This document shows positions 1 through 11,915 of a DNA stretch of 64,000 nucleotides, in pieces. Below the pieces are notes generated by a model that saw only the letters and a list, made by a program, of their open reading frames with translations, had not been told where the DNA came from and did no database searches. The stretch covers positions 5,642,001 to 5,706,000 of the forward strand of contig NC_003279.8 in assembly GCF_000002985.6 (NCBI RefSeq). The letters run 5' to 3'. Each line of letters starts with the position of its first letter. Position 1 is the first letter of the stretch. This stretch comes from Caenorhabditis elegans (lineage: Eukaryota; Nematoda; Chromadorea; Rhabditida; Rhabditidae). The position numbers were made by a program, and so were the translations under genes.

Positions 1-242
1 GTTGGCTACTTTTAACCTGACTTCCAGCAGGACAGGCTGGAGGCCCGCAATGCTATTGTTTTTCAGTCAAACCTAAAAATCAGGGATTAGGGCCGCCTTC
101 TTACTCTTTGAAACTTTAGGCCTTTTCTATCCCTACTCCCAGCAGAGCAGGCTGGAGGCCTTCTCTGAGAGGTATGTTTCTATAACTACGTATGTTTTTG
201 GAAAGGTAATGAAAAAGGTCACCTAGGTCAGTTAACCGGATT

Positions 243-465
243 GAGGGCCGGAGGCCCGAATACACGAAGAAGTGTTGGAGATCCGTCAAGCCTATTCTTA
301 GCATAATAATTCAGTTCGAGTGTCGCAAGCCCAAATAGACGCAGAAGCGTTGGACAACTTTTAGGCCTATTCTGAGCCCAATAATTCATGTTGAGGGCCG
401 CAGGCCCGAATACACATTTAAGCGTTGGACAACTGTTAAGCCTATTTTAAGCAAAAAAATTTGAA
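243..465. repeat. Three-copy tandem repeat, period 75 bp
   Basis: Three imperfect units begin at about 243, 318 and 393. Each starts with a form of GAGGGCCGCAGGCCCGAATA, then an AGAAGCGTTGGA-like block, then a GCCTATTCTTAGC-like block. The first block contains a small GC-rich palindrome (GGGCC...GGCCC). A diverged fragment with CGCAGACGCG and GGCCTG words recurs at about 31738-31800. Lines 1-240 carry further GCAGGCTGGAGGCC copies (near 34 and 148). No coding potential is visible in 1-790. Confidence 0.7.
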
Positions 466-854
466 AAGTTGAAATTTTTATTTCTAAAATTAATATTAAA
501 CTAAATTTGGCCGGTCTTGACAAACTTCAGCACATTTACTTGGCATTTACTCAGCACTTGACTAAACTTTAATAAAGCGAATTATTCTTGAGTTACTCTA
601 CGCCGAACCAAACTGCGAAGCCTAGCAAATCTCCGATTTGCTATCAAATGAATTTTCAATAAATTTCATTAAATTATTTTGAAAAATAACCAAAAACGTT
701 AAAAACATAAAACATGATATTTAAAAATTCTCCAACGTTAACAATCGATCAATACAAAGAAAAAAATTTATTTTTCAATTTTACATCGTATCAAGAATGG
801 CTTCTGAAGCTGCTCCAACATCTGCTCTCACGTAACTTTTGAAACGCATTAAGA

Positions 855-1060
855 ATGCAGGCAGGGCACGTAAGTAGGCAGAAAGGTAGGCAGACAAATA
901 GGTAGATATGGGCAATATGAGTATGAGTATGGGCAGGCAACTTGTCTGACTGTCTACCTACATGCCTGAATAGTGCCCTGTCTGCTTTTGTACGTGACCA
1001 TGCCTGCTTGCCTACATTTCTGCCTACCTACCCGTTTGCCTGCAGACGTGCCTACTTACC
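855..1060. repeat. TAGGCAGG / CCTGCCTA inverted repeat cluster
   Basis: The left half (855-940) is rich in GGTAGGCAG, GTAGGCAGA and GGGCAGGCA words. The right half (945-1060) carries the complements, TGCCTACCTACC, CTGCCTACC and GCCTGCTTGCCTACA. The whole could fold back on itself. Related words occur in three other places in the window (about 25380-25660, 59020-59075 and 61036-61062), so it is a dispersed simple-repeat family. Confidence 0.7.
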
Positions 1061-1153
1061 AAAAAAAATATCTAGGACATTTCTGAGTGGAACAAAACTT
1101 TGAATTCCTCTCTGAAAAATATGTAGATCCAGACCCATATCATAAATTTCCAG

Positions 1154-2185
1154 AAAAATCGTTTCACAAACGTGGCATGCTTCGACGAGATATTGGACCG
1201 TGACAATGAGGATTTCTATGTTCATGCGAATACTTTTCGTACTCCATATGGAAATTTTCTGATTAGTCAAGCACCAAATGACTCGACAAATGGTGATCAT
1301 CTTCATTTGATGTGGATCTACAATGTCCAAACTGTTGTTTGCCTTGTTTCTCCAGAAGAGGCTGGAGGTTATTTTGTGCCAAAAGAAGGAGAAACTTTCA
1401 CGAGCTTTCAAAAGTATCAGATGAAAACTATCGGAATTTTCGATGAAAAACAAGGCGTCACTGTTTATCAATGTGAATTGAAATCGTATAAAGCTCCGAA
1501 GAAACTCAATCGCCGAATGATTTATATAATTTGCTGCGACACATGTAATATTTATAATTATCCCAATTTTATAAAACATATCAAATTTTTCAGCTGTTGG
1601 ATCCATTCGTTCTCCTCGTCAACAAACAGTTATCATGGAATACATGTGGGCTTTTGAAGAGGCAAATGCAATTGAAAATGGAGTAGCATTGGCAGATGCA
1701 AAAACAACTGTTTTGGTTCATGCAATTGCTGGAACTCGTCGATGTGCTTCATTTGTTGCTACATCAGTTATGTGCAAACAGTTACTTGAAGCTGGAAATT
1801 TTTCGGCAATGGAAACATGGTTTGAAATGAGAAAGAGAAGAGCTCATACATGTACTCGTAAACATGATTTCTTTTCGTCAATCTACACTTTTTTTGCATT
1901 TTGTGTTCAATGTAGTGCCGTCAGCGAGACTGATGAGAATTATGTCAAATCTATGGAGGTAAGTGATTTTTATGGAAACCATGTTAGTATATTATTCATT
2001 TTTCATATTGCGAAGACAATCCTCGAAAAAAAGAATCAAGAACAGAAAACTGCCTAGAAATTTGAACTTGCTTTTTTTAGCAACTTATACAACCGAATAA
2101 ATTTTCTTTGGCAGATCTTTATAGTTTTATTGTCGCATTCCACTCATTCTCTGAAAGAAGCATTAAAGACAGTTATTGGTTTTGA
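1154..2185 (+). pseudogene. Protein tyrosine phosphatase-like gene lacking catalytic residues (pseudophosphatase or pseudogene)
   Basis: Exons read as 1154-1544, 1594-1958 and 2081-2185, with good GT/AG junctions that keep phase and end at a TGA. The protein follows a PTP domain. KNRFTNVACF matches the KNRY.DV.C entry motif, DFYVHAN matches the DYIHAN motif, and VLVHAIAGTRR sits where the HCSAGVGRT signature should be. The nucleophilic Cys is therefore Ala, the WPD loop is not recognisable (CDTS in its place), and the Q-loop glutamines are missing, so it cannot work as a phosphatase. The first exon is unclear. Coding-like sequence upstream (about 1088-1155, reading FEFLSEKYVDPDPYHKFPEK) is in another frame and would join only with a one-base shift near 1156-1160. 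Either the gene is decaying, or an intron ending TTTCCAG at 1153 bypasses this piece. The intact downstream frames and junctions argue that it is recent or still expressed. Confidence 0.6.
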
Positions 2186-2736
2186 ACTCAATCTATAATA
2201 TAATGTGCAAAAATCTATGTAAAATTGAAGATTAATTCCTCTGATTGGAAATTTAATTGGTATTGGTATTATTGGTCAAATGTTCACAAAACTAAGCAGA
2301 AATTGCTTGCCAAAATCTCAGTCAATGGAATTACGTAGGGAACCACACATGCAGTGAAGATCCATCGACTCAATTTTATTACGTTTCCGTCGGAAGCTAT
2401 TCGAAAGTTGTTCGTAGTCTATGGTTTCTATTGTATATGGTGGTTCAATATTCGTCCAATTAAACCGTCTTCTCTCATTCAGGGTGCTTTCTCATAATTA
2501 TCGAACCTCGTCAACCTATAAGACTAGTTTGTGTCAAGTGCAATTGTCAACTTGGATTGAAGAAAGATTCATTTCTCTTTTTTACACGTTGATTTTGAAG
2601 TATTTCAAAAATTTCTGACATTTCAAGTATCTGCCACTGACCATGAAAGTTAGCCTTTACATTTGTAGAATTACTGATTCAGTAAACATTTCAGCTGTAT
2701 TTTTATATAGTTGTCTCGCAATTTGTAGGTATCAGA
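2186..2736. other. Intergenic region, collagen upstream
   Basis: AT-rich stretch between the phosphatase-like gene and the collagen start. Short open frames (for example 2421-2618) have no recognisable domain and no splice-consistent extension. The collagen promoter must lie here. I see no element I can name. Confidence 0.4.
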
Positions 2737-4314
2737 ATGTCGTATATTTGGCGTCAATTAGGATCTCCTACGGTTGCAATCACATTATCAGTTAGTACAG
2801 TAATCTATGTTACTGTAATTTGTCCAATTGTTTTCATCCACTTGTTTGGGGACCATTTGAATGTCTTAGAGGATGATGAATGTCCGGTTTGTTTAGTTTA
2901 ATGTTTAATTCAATATTTCAATATTTTCAGATTCAAATGAGTGACCTTCGGCAACGAGTGAGTTTTGTTAGAGAGCAAATTCACGAAAATACCAGGAAGA
3001 AAAGAGAATTGGCGTGTAAGTTTTGATAGTCCAGTTTTTTATTTGTAGTATTTTGAAATGGGCCTTGCAAGTATAATAGATAATTAAAATAGTTGAGCTT
3101 CGTTAAATAATTTGATCAAGAAAATATGTCAGGATTTGTATTGCACTTGTATGGGATTCATATTAAAATTTTTGGAAAATATTAATTCGTTTCCGAAATT
3201 AAAAAATATTTCCAAAATAATTTTAGCATGCTGCATTGGACCACCTGGAATGAAAGGATTTCCAGGAAAGAATTCAAGAGATGGATATGACGGAGAACCA
3301 GGTGAGATAAACAAGGGAAATATTATTAATTCTCATATCAAAAATTAAGGTCGAGATGGCCAACCTGGACGTCCAGCAGATGGTGATAGTCGAATGGTAT
3401 GTATACGTGAATGCCCAACAGGACGACCTGGACGTGAAGGTGGAGATGGACCAAAAGGATCAAAAGGACAAAGAGGACGTACTGGTCAGCAAGGAGATTC
3501 AGCGCCACCGTCAATACGTGGTGAACCTGGAGAAAGAGGAGATAAGGGATTCCCTGGAGTTGCAGGTATGCTTCTTAAGTAGTAACCACTGACTTTTCTT
3601 CATTTTGTTGATTTCTTTAAAGATCTTGAGTAGTGCTAAATTGTTCTAAACTAAGGAACGTAATAGAATAGCTTTTCAAAAATTGTTTGAAACTTGCCAA
3701 TTAACAGGTAACAAATACCAATTACTGAACTATCTTTTTTTTGAAGTCCCCCGAAGAATTCTACTAGTTTTATTTTAAAGTTTAATTATTTTTGAATAAT
3801 TTTTACTCAAGTAGAAGGTTCGAATTTTTCAAAAGTTTCGGAAAATTTCGGAAGTTGTGGCGAGACCAACTTAGAAGGTTATCGTGTGCCTCACGGTTTC
3901 ACATAATGACAATAGTAATAAGTTGTTATTAATAACACCAAACTAATAAATTTATAGGACCAGCCGGAGAACCAGGTGAACCAGGACATATCTATGTGTC
4001 TGATGGACCACCTGGAAAAGATGGAGAAACAGGGCCACGTGGGCCACCAGGTGAGAAAGGAAGAACTGGAAGAGACGGAGAAGATGGATTACCTGGTGAA
4101 CGAGGTGAACGTGGATATCAAGGATTAAAAGGAGAAATTGGAAAAAGAGGACCTGTGGGAACTTTTGGGCCAATTGGTTAGTTACAGAGAAGTTACAATT
4201 TCGATAATGCTCAACTTTTCAGGTCCAAAAGGAGAACCATGGCCATGTGAATCATGTCCACCGCCCCGTGTTAGCCCTGGATACTATGTGAATAAACGGA
4301 ATAAGAAACATTGA
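2737..4314 (+). CDS. Nematode cuticle collagen
   Basis: Structural protein of the cuticle. Six exons (2737-2886, 2931-3015, 3227-3301, 3350-3565, 3958-4176, 4223-4314) give 278 residues in one open frame. Residues 1-80 form a cuticle-collagen N-terminal domain: a hydrophobic signal-anchor at about 14-37, then a charged helix ending in RKKR (72-75), a likely subtilisin/furin processing site. After CCIGPPG the Gly-X-Y repeats run to about residue 250, broken by cysteine-containing gaps (MVCIRECPTG in exon 4, PWPCESCPP near the end). The C-terminal tail is short and basic. The intron before exon 4 is only 48 bp and ends in AAG rather than the usual CAG. The next intron (3566-3957) is the longest and looks featureless. 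I cannot tell which of the many col genes this is. Confidence 0.88.
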
Positions 4315-4471
4315 TTCTTTCTGATGCCTTGACTTATATTTTCTTCTATATAAACATACTTATCTTGAAATCACAAACGACTTCATATTAAAATAAAAAC
4401 AAATAAAATCATAACAGAACAGAAAACAAAATTAAATGTCAACAAAAACAATTTAGGGATATCGGACAATT

Positions 4472-7400
4472 TCAATCAGTTTCCGATAGTTTAGTCACTT
4501 TGGCAGCTTTCTCCTTTTTTTTCTTCTCGGCGAGGCGTTCCTTGTTCTTTTGAGACGATTTCAACGATTTTTTCATCTGAAAAAAGTTATAAATACTTTT
4601 TTAAAAATCTATATTTATCTGTCTCTAACAGAGGATATTAAGGAAATAAAGAGCCTACCGAGTTCATTTCATCTTCTCTTGTAGCTTTTCGGCTCTTTCT
4701 CTTCCATTCCTTTGTCTCATCAATTTTCTGGTTTAATACGTCAATTGCATTATCACCAACTGATCTCAAACGGGCAACAATTTCAGGAGTAATGTACTTT
4801 GTCTTCATCGAATCCGATCCATCAACACGTGGAAGTGGAAGGGAAAGCTCCGTGCGTAGTTGTGCTTGAAGTTGGCGACTTTTCTGGACCATTGTGTCAA
4901 CTTCAAGATTCAATCCATCCATTTCTCGATGACGCGTCTCATCATAGTCTAAATCTGCGGCACGGGCAGCTTTTTCAAACCAAGACTCTGACATTTTGAT
5001 CTGAAATTTCAATATAAAAAGCTATTAGAAAGTAGTTCGATACCTTTTTGCAACGGAATCCAAGAGAGTCAATCTCTGAAGCTAGTCGCACACGTTTCTT
5101 GATCGCATTCATCAAAGGTTCAAAGTCGATTGGGAAAACGTTCAGATCTTGCACTGAAAGATAACATTAATTAGATAATGATCGTAAAAATTTCATAATT
5201 TTAATGTAAAATTATGTGTTGTCTTATATTTTTCTCATTAATACAAAATTGAATTATTTTGTCATATTCTAAACATTACTTTCTTCGATTTTCTCAGAAA
5301 AAAAAACAAAAAAAATTGACAATTTTTCAACGACGCCAGAGCATCACATTTATCTTCAATATTTTTCTCCACATACTTCTATTTAATCCTTTGCACAACT
5401 TCATATAAAATTGTCTACTTGGTGGATCAACCAATACAACAGTCAATCCTCTGTGTGATGCACGTGCAGTTCTTCCACTTCGATGAATATAAATTTCTAC
5501 TTTTTTGGGAACTTGATAATGGATAACATGATCGATTCCTTGAATATCCAATCCACGTGCTGCGACATCAGTTGCCAATAAAACGGCGTTTTTGGATTCA
5601 GAAAACTTTTCCAAGTTCTTCAGACGTTGTTTTTGAATCATTTTCGCATGAAGAATCATTGGATCAATGTTCACTGATTTAAGTACACTGTATAGTCTAC
5701 GAGCTGCATCAATTGAATTCACAAAGACAATTGTACGTCCAGGGTATCTTGTGAGTAGGTATACGAGTGAAGTATCCTAAAAAAAGTTCTCTTACAATTA
5801 AAAATGTGTTATTTTCAAGAAAAAAAACTTTGAAAAATATTTTCAAAGAACTCATCCAAACAATTTCTAAATCTAACCTTTTCCAAAAGATTTCCACAAT
5901 TGATACGTGCTTCAACAAGGCATCCAGCTGTACCCATTTGACGTGTTAAATCAATAACTTTATGCTTATTCTCACGAAGACCCGTCAGTTTGATAAGACG
6001 TTCTGAAAGATTTTATTTTAGAAAAATTTGGAATTTCTGATTTGGTTCTAAAGTTACTCACGAATTTTTTGCTGTGAACTGAGCTCTTTCGCTTTTTTCT
6101 TTTCTTCTTCGGCTACATCTTGTGCTTTTGCAAATGTAAGTGTCGCAGAGAAGACGAGAGTTTGAAGCTTTTCCTTTTCTGATTCTCTGAAAATATTTTG
6201 AGTTTTTTTCTGGGAATATATTGTCCAATCGCGAGATTCTGTGATTTTTGACGTTGAATCTTCTTCCCAAAGAAAATTTAAAATTAGAAATCATAAATAA
6301 TTTAGAAACATTTCTTGTGGGTACGGTAGCTGCAAAGTTTCATTCGTGCCGAGACAGGATACCGTATTTTTGCAAGAAAATTGCAACATTTAACGGGTAA
6401 AATTTCTCTCAATTTTGATACTATATATTTCCTTTTCAAAAATACTAATTACTAAATACTCACTCATGAATCTTATTGAGAATATGTGTCAACTCGGCAA
6501 AATATCCTTCCTCAACCATCCGATCAGTTTCGTCCACAACTAAACACTTCAAATCTTTCCATTCAGCTAAAAACTCTCCAGTTTCAGCTTCTTGCATCAT
6601 GGCCCACAATCGTCCAGGTGTTGCAACGACAATATCTGGTCTCTGCTGGGAAATAATTCTCTCTTGCTTCACTTGAGCCAATCCACCAACAATTGATGTG
6701 GCTATTAGTTGAGTTGTGGAAATGAGAGCATTAATATGTTTCATGATTTGAATGACAAGTTCACGAGTTGGAGCAACAATCAATGCACGTGGACCTCGAA
6801 CTTCTGTAGATTCAGTTTCTTGTGAATCATCTGACGATTCGAGTAGACGTGCAACCAATGGAATTCCAAATGCCAATGTCTTTCCACTTCCAGTTTCAGC
6901 AGCACCTAGAACATCTTGTCGATCACGAACAGCAGCGGGGAGCACTGCTGATTGAATTTCAGTCGGCTCAGAAAATCTGAAAAAAAAAATTAACATTGTG
7001 AAAATCTAAACAAATTAATGGTAAATTGTGCTCACCCCATCTGCTCAATAGCTTCAAGAACTTCATTAGGAAGAAAATAAAATTGTTTCCAAGCTGAAAT
7101 ATCTGTTTTCTTAGATGCTTCTTTTTTGGATTTCTTTGGTTTTCCTGTATCTCCATTCTCTCCTCCTTTTCTTTTCTTCTGCTCTTTCGGCTTTTCGGTA
7201 GTAGTTTCTGTCGCATTTTCAGATTTTTTAGCAGAACTCTCAGCTTCTTTCTGTTTTCTTTTTGCCAACCGTTCCTTCTTCTGTTTACGATTTGCAGCCA
7301 TTTGTTCTTTTCTTCTCAATTTTTTGGCTAGACGTCGCTCCTCTACACACTTCGCATCTTCTTCTGGGCGTTCAGTGTTTTCAACCTTTTTCGGTTTGTT

Positions 7401-7649
7401 CTGAATATGAATGAATAGTTTTAGTTAAAAAAAAAGGAGTCCCAAATTTATTTTAGAACTATTCGTGAATATAACATTTTTACTATAACTTACCTTTTTC
7501 TTCATTCCTTTTTTAGTCTCAACCTCAACACCTTCCGGAAGAACTTCTTCAAAAGATCCCAAGAATTGAAGCATGTTATCATCGAAGTCACCATCCATTG
7601 CTTCAACATCACATGTCTGCCAATTACCAGGAATTGAAATATTTGTCAT
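4472..7649 (-). CDS. F55F8.2: DEAD-box RNA helicase, DDX24/MAK5 homologue
   Basis: Likely nucleolar ATP-dependent RNA helicase for 60S subunit assembly. Nine exons, listed 5' to 3' (7494-7649, 7036-7400, 6464-6976, 6186-6062, 6002-5878, 5776-5377, 5153-5044, 5000-4659, 4576-4472), give 746 residues. A lysine-rich region (about 50-150) precedes the helicase core. Motif I AETGSGKT is at about 200-207, then PTRELVIQI, TPGRL, motif II at 322-325, motif III SAT, motif V TDVAARGLD (497-505) and motif VI HRSGRTARA (from 526). Motif II reads DETD instead of DEAD. The C-terminal block with LNVFPID and SWFEKAARAADL matches the extension specific to DDX24/MAK5 rather than other DEAD-box proteins. It is the last gene of the probable operon. 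The symbol is the clone name from memory. Confidence 0.92.
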
Positions 7650-7962
7650 TTTAATTCTGAAATTAAAATTAGTTATTAAAAATTGAAAGAAAAAAGATGC
7701 AAAAATAGAATTATCGAGATATTAATAACTCAAACATAACATAACAAAATACGGAAATCAAAACACATTTACTTTATCAAAAAAAAAACTAGAACAACTG
7801 GGAAATCATAACAGAAAATGGGAATAAAATAACAAAAACTGAGAAAAAAAAACAATATTCGAAAAGAAAGTAACAAATCAACAACAAATATGTATAAAAA
7901 GTGTGAATAGTCTGGAAATTTTGATATAAGACGTATTCTTTAAAAATTGTAGATTGTAGAGC
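7650..7962 (-). other. Intercistronic region between PWP2 and DDX24 genes
   Basis: 313 bp of AT-rich sequence holding the PWP2 3' UTR and the trans-splice region of the DDX24 homologue. On the minus strand it is pyrimidine- and U-rich and ends in ATTTCAG seven bases before the ATG. This suits an SL2 acceptor preceded by a U-rich element. No gene is visible. Confidence 0.55.
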
Positions 7963-10900
7963 TTATTCAATAATTTCCACTGAATCATCAGAATCTTCAT
8001 CGTCGCTTCCAGCACTTTCATCTTCAATATCTTCATCGTCTGATTCATCACTAACATCCTCCTCTTCCTCTTCTTCCTTTTTCACAGATTTCTTCGATTG
8101 CCGAATTTTCACGAGCCAATTTAATGCGAACTTGTTCTGGTTTGCCCTGAAAATCGGGAGTTTAAAACGGTGCTCAGTAAATAATTAAAGACAAAAACCA
8201 ACAATTTAGTGATATGTTGTTGATGATGAGCCACAATTTGTTGGATACCAGTCAGAGTTGCCACGTCAGCACGTCCTTTCAATTGCATTCCGTGATGTTG
8301 CAGAATCGCTCGGAGCCAAATCTAAAAATCAAAAAAATAATAATGTTTTCCAGATTAAATTGATTTTTAGAAAGTCCACACTAACCATATAAAAATGAAC
8401 ATGTCGTGTCGATGACATAACATTTCCTTCAACCATCCATTTTAGAAGACGCTCTGCATACATCAACGGTAGTGAGCTGGCGACAAGTGGAACTGAAAAT
8501 TGCTTTTCTAGCTTTCCGTTTATTTTTATTTGGGAGTCTGTAGAGTATCAATAATTTGCCAAAAATGACAGAAAATACAGTATATTTTTTAAATAAAAAA
8601 AAATTTAGAAAAATTCTATAAATTTTCAAACAGTTATATTTGGAATATTGGGATTATTTTCTGTCACTTTGAGCAAAAAATCCCACCCTTAAATTCGTTT
8701 TTGGAACTAATTTTTCGCAACAAAAAATATAATAAAAACAACGTACTCTGTGAGATGCTAGTTGATTCCAAACATTCAGTGATATATTGTGCATTATTCA
8801 GTCGAAGAGAAGCCATAATAGCAGTTGAATAATCATTATTCCATACAGCTCTTTTGATAACCTCTGCATTAGTTTGACTGTCTAATTGGAATGGATCAAA
8901 CATTGAAATAGTATCCAATGAATATACAGAAACACCTTCTGTTGAACAAATTGCGAATCTTCTTCCAGTCGGACAATATGTAACTTCATAAATATTCACT
9001 TCAGGACGAGCTCTTCGTTCTCCCAAATCAAAATTTTTTGTTCCAGGAAGCTTAATTGACATTTTGTTGTTTGGCTCCAGCTCATCCTCTTCATCAGAAG
9101 TATCCACTAGTTGCATATTTCCAAATTCTGTGAAGTTTCGTCGATTGAAATCCAAAATAACTCCATCGAGACTTCGATTAGCTGTTATTTGCCATTTCTT
9201 CAGAATCATACGCTCCGGAACTGAAAAAAAATATTAAATTGTTTGAAAATTCTAAAAACTTTTAAAAAAATCTATTACCTGAGTAAAGACAGAAATTATT
9301 CGATTCTCCACCAGCCAATAATAAATTTCCATCGGGAGAGAATCGAATTCTCGTGAATGTTTTTGTTTTGGCCGCCGATTGTCTTGTAATTGTGTCACGT
9401 GATCCACGAGCCGGATCAGTATCCAATTTAGTATCAATACTTCCCAAATTAATCATTTCCTTTGCTTCAAAGAAAGTGATGACTCCATCCGATGTAAGAA
9501 CAGCAATCTCATCTCCAGCCGGAGAAAATTTGACATCGAGTGCTTCATGTGATACTTCGACAGTTTCTGCTTGTGAATCGACAATTGTCCACATTTTGAT
9601 CGTCCTATCCCATGAACCACTGACAATATGATTTCCGTGAATATCGATTGACGAGATTGCAGATTCATGTCCTGAGAGAATATCCAACAGGTGACCTGTT
9701 TCGAAAGACCAAATGTAAATCTGAAAATAAGAAAATAAAATTTGTTTGGAAAATATTTCAAACTTACATTGAAAACTTCCTTAGCTCCAGCAATAACCAA
9801 ATCTCCTGCTTTATCAACTGCTAACGTAGCCAATTGAGTTGGTTCAGGACACACGAGAGTACGGAAATTTCGATATCTTTTGAGATCATGTGCACGAACA
9901 GTTCCATCGAGTGATGCACTTAGGATAGCTCTTCCAGATTGTGTCCATTTCACAGCTGTTACACCAGAAGTGTGTTCATCAAATGTGACCGTACAGAACG
10001 AGGAACGAGAATTCCAAATCTTCACTTTTCCATCTTCAGCTCCAGTAGCCATAAGTGAGCCATCGGGGGAATATTCTGCAGTAGTGATACGAAGAGAATG
10101 AGCTTGCTGCTTCATTACATATGATTCGGATTGCCATTCCCATACGACCAACTGAGCTGTTGAACCTTTTCCGCAACCAATTGCCAACCAGTCGCCTAAA
10201 AGTTTTATAAAGGTTTACAGTTTTTTGGTAGGACTCTGATCTTTAACATAAATTTCACTTAAAGAAATCTACATTTTTGTAAAAATCAATAACCTGTAAG
10301 ATTCCAAGCAACCGTTTGAATTCTCATTTCAGAAACTCTTAAATTGTGAACCAAAGCAAACGAAGGAATTTCATGAAGAACAATAACTCCATTATTGAAC
10401 GCAGTTGCCAAAATATTAGTTTCTTTGTGAAATCTAGCTGCAGTCACATCCACAGACTTTCCTGAGCCCGACGATTCAGATAACCAATATTTTTTTGTTT
10501 TTTCAAAGAAAATTTTCTCGACTTTCTGTTCTCCATCTTCCAACATTTCAATATCATCTGATCCTTCTTCATCTTTCTTCCAGATTCCTTCAACCAACTC
10601 TCCTGGACGCAGATTACATGTCCAAACGTTTGCAAGTCCACGTTTACATACTGTAATCATCTGGAAAAGTAGCCACTGATAAAGGAAACATCATATATCA
10701 AACTAACATCGTAAGAGTTCTTCATGAATTGACAATTTACAATATATCCTTTGTGTGAAGCCAGTGGGTGAATGAACAAATTTTTGAAATCTTTTGCACC
10801 AACAACTCGAACAACTCTGTCCTCACCACCAGAAACGAGGAGACTGGAAATTATTTAGTGGGTATTGGGAAAAAAACGTTTCATTTTCAAAAAAAAAACT

Positions 10901-11576
10901 AACTTTGCATCATCTGACCAGTCAATTGTTTTGAGACTATCACTGCTCAATTTGTAGGTTCTTGACAGACTGAACGGGTTATAAACTTTATTTTCGATGC
11001 TTTTGCCAAATTCATGGATCTGAAGGTCGTTTTCACGGCAAATAGCAACTCGGCTGGAAATGAAAATATGAGTTTAGAAACTGCAATTATTTGCTTTTTT
11101 CTTACGTTGCGTCTGGTGACCACTGAAGTGATCCGATCGGTTTGTTGCTGCGAAAAGTATATATTTTGAATTCGGACAGCAAATGGACAAAGTGAACAAC
11201 TCCACCTGAAGAATATTAATATTGACTTCGAATAGGTTTCATTATAACCCACGCTCGTCAGAAGCAAGAAGATGATAACCCGATGGACTAATAGAGAGTC
11301 TTTTAATGTTGTAATTGCAGTCAATATCCAATGTTTTTGAAGTATTGCTGAAAAATTATATATCAAATGTGAATATAAAATTATTTTTTACTTTCTGAGA
11401 TCAAAAATTGATAGCTTGTTGCCAATAGGTGAAATCACTGAGTATCCATCTTTGCTGAACGCCACTTGACCGTCTCGATACACTGTACCAATGCAATTGG
11501 ACAACTAAAATGGGTTTGGTGGAATATTAATTGAATAATTAACGCTTCAAATAATTACCTTGAAATTAGTGTCCAT
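7963..11576 (-). CDS. F55F8.3: Periodic tryptophan protein 2 homologue (PWP2/UTP1), U3 processome WD40 protein
   Basis: Scaffold of the small-subunit (SSU) processome, acting in early 18S rRNA processing in the nucleolus. Thirteen exons, 5' to 3' (11559-11576, 11392-11504, 11253-11347, 11106-11208, 10904-11053, 10708-10843, 10294-10660, 9768-10195, 9279-9720, 8747-9220, 8386-8492, 8203-8321, 7963-8146), give 911 residues, close to human PWP2 (about 919). WD40 units fill most of the length (for example GEDRVVRV, GAEDGKVKIW, SASLDGTVRAHD, SGSWDRTIKMW), fitting two propellers. The region encoded by the last three exons fits the Utp12 domain. The protein ends in a long Glu/Asp/Ser tail. The first exon is only 18 bp. 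The exon 12 donor is GTTGGT; using the nearby GTTTTT instead would put the acidic tail out of frame. Confidence 0.93.
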
Positions 11577-11915
11577 AGTGAATGGCAAGACTTCAATGAA
11601 ACAAGCTGAAAATGGAAGAAATAATGAAAACTAAAATATATTTTATTTATATAAAATACAAAGCACGAATTCCGCGCTAAGAATCTTCATTGGCGCAATT
11701 CTCGTGCGTTGACGCAATTGCGGATTTTAGAAGTATCGCAATGAGAGATAAAAACATTTCCATTGAAGAATATTCTTAAGAATATTATTTATAAAACACC
11801 AAATACAAGAAATTTATAAACAGCAAAAATGTGTGAAAATACTTTATTAGACATGACGGAAAAAATTTAAAAGAAAACCACATTTAATAATTTTAAAAAT
11901 TGATTTGAATAGCGT
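11577..11915 (-). other. Intercistronic region between cir-1 and PWP2 genes
   Basis: 339 bp containing the cir-1 3' UTR and an ATTTTCAG acceptor about 32 bp before the PWP2 start. A GC-richer patch (about 11665-11735, with TTCCGCGC and TTGACGCAATTGCG words) stands out from the AT-rich background. I cannot assign it. Confidence 0.45.

Noticed and set aside
855..869. Mini-exon ATGCAGGCAGGGCAC with a perfect GTAAGT donor as first exon of the PTP-like gene
   Set aside because: It is in phase with 1154, but it lies inside the TAGGCAGG repeat and would add only five residues. It is probably coincidence.
1052..1606. Minus-strand 184-residue ORF at the PTP-like gene
   Set aside because: It overlaps the plus-strand PTP exon, which has clear family motifs. 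The antisense frame has none.
3815..3825. GGTTCGAAT as a tRNA B box
   Set aside because: No A box, no cloverleaf and no acceptor-stem pairing around it. No tRNA was found anywhere in the window.
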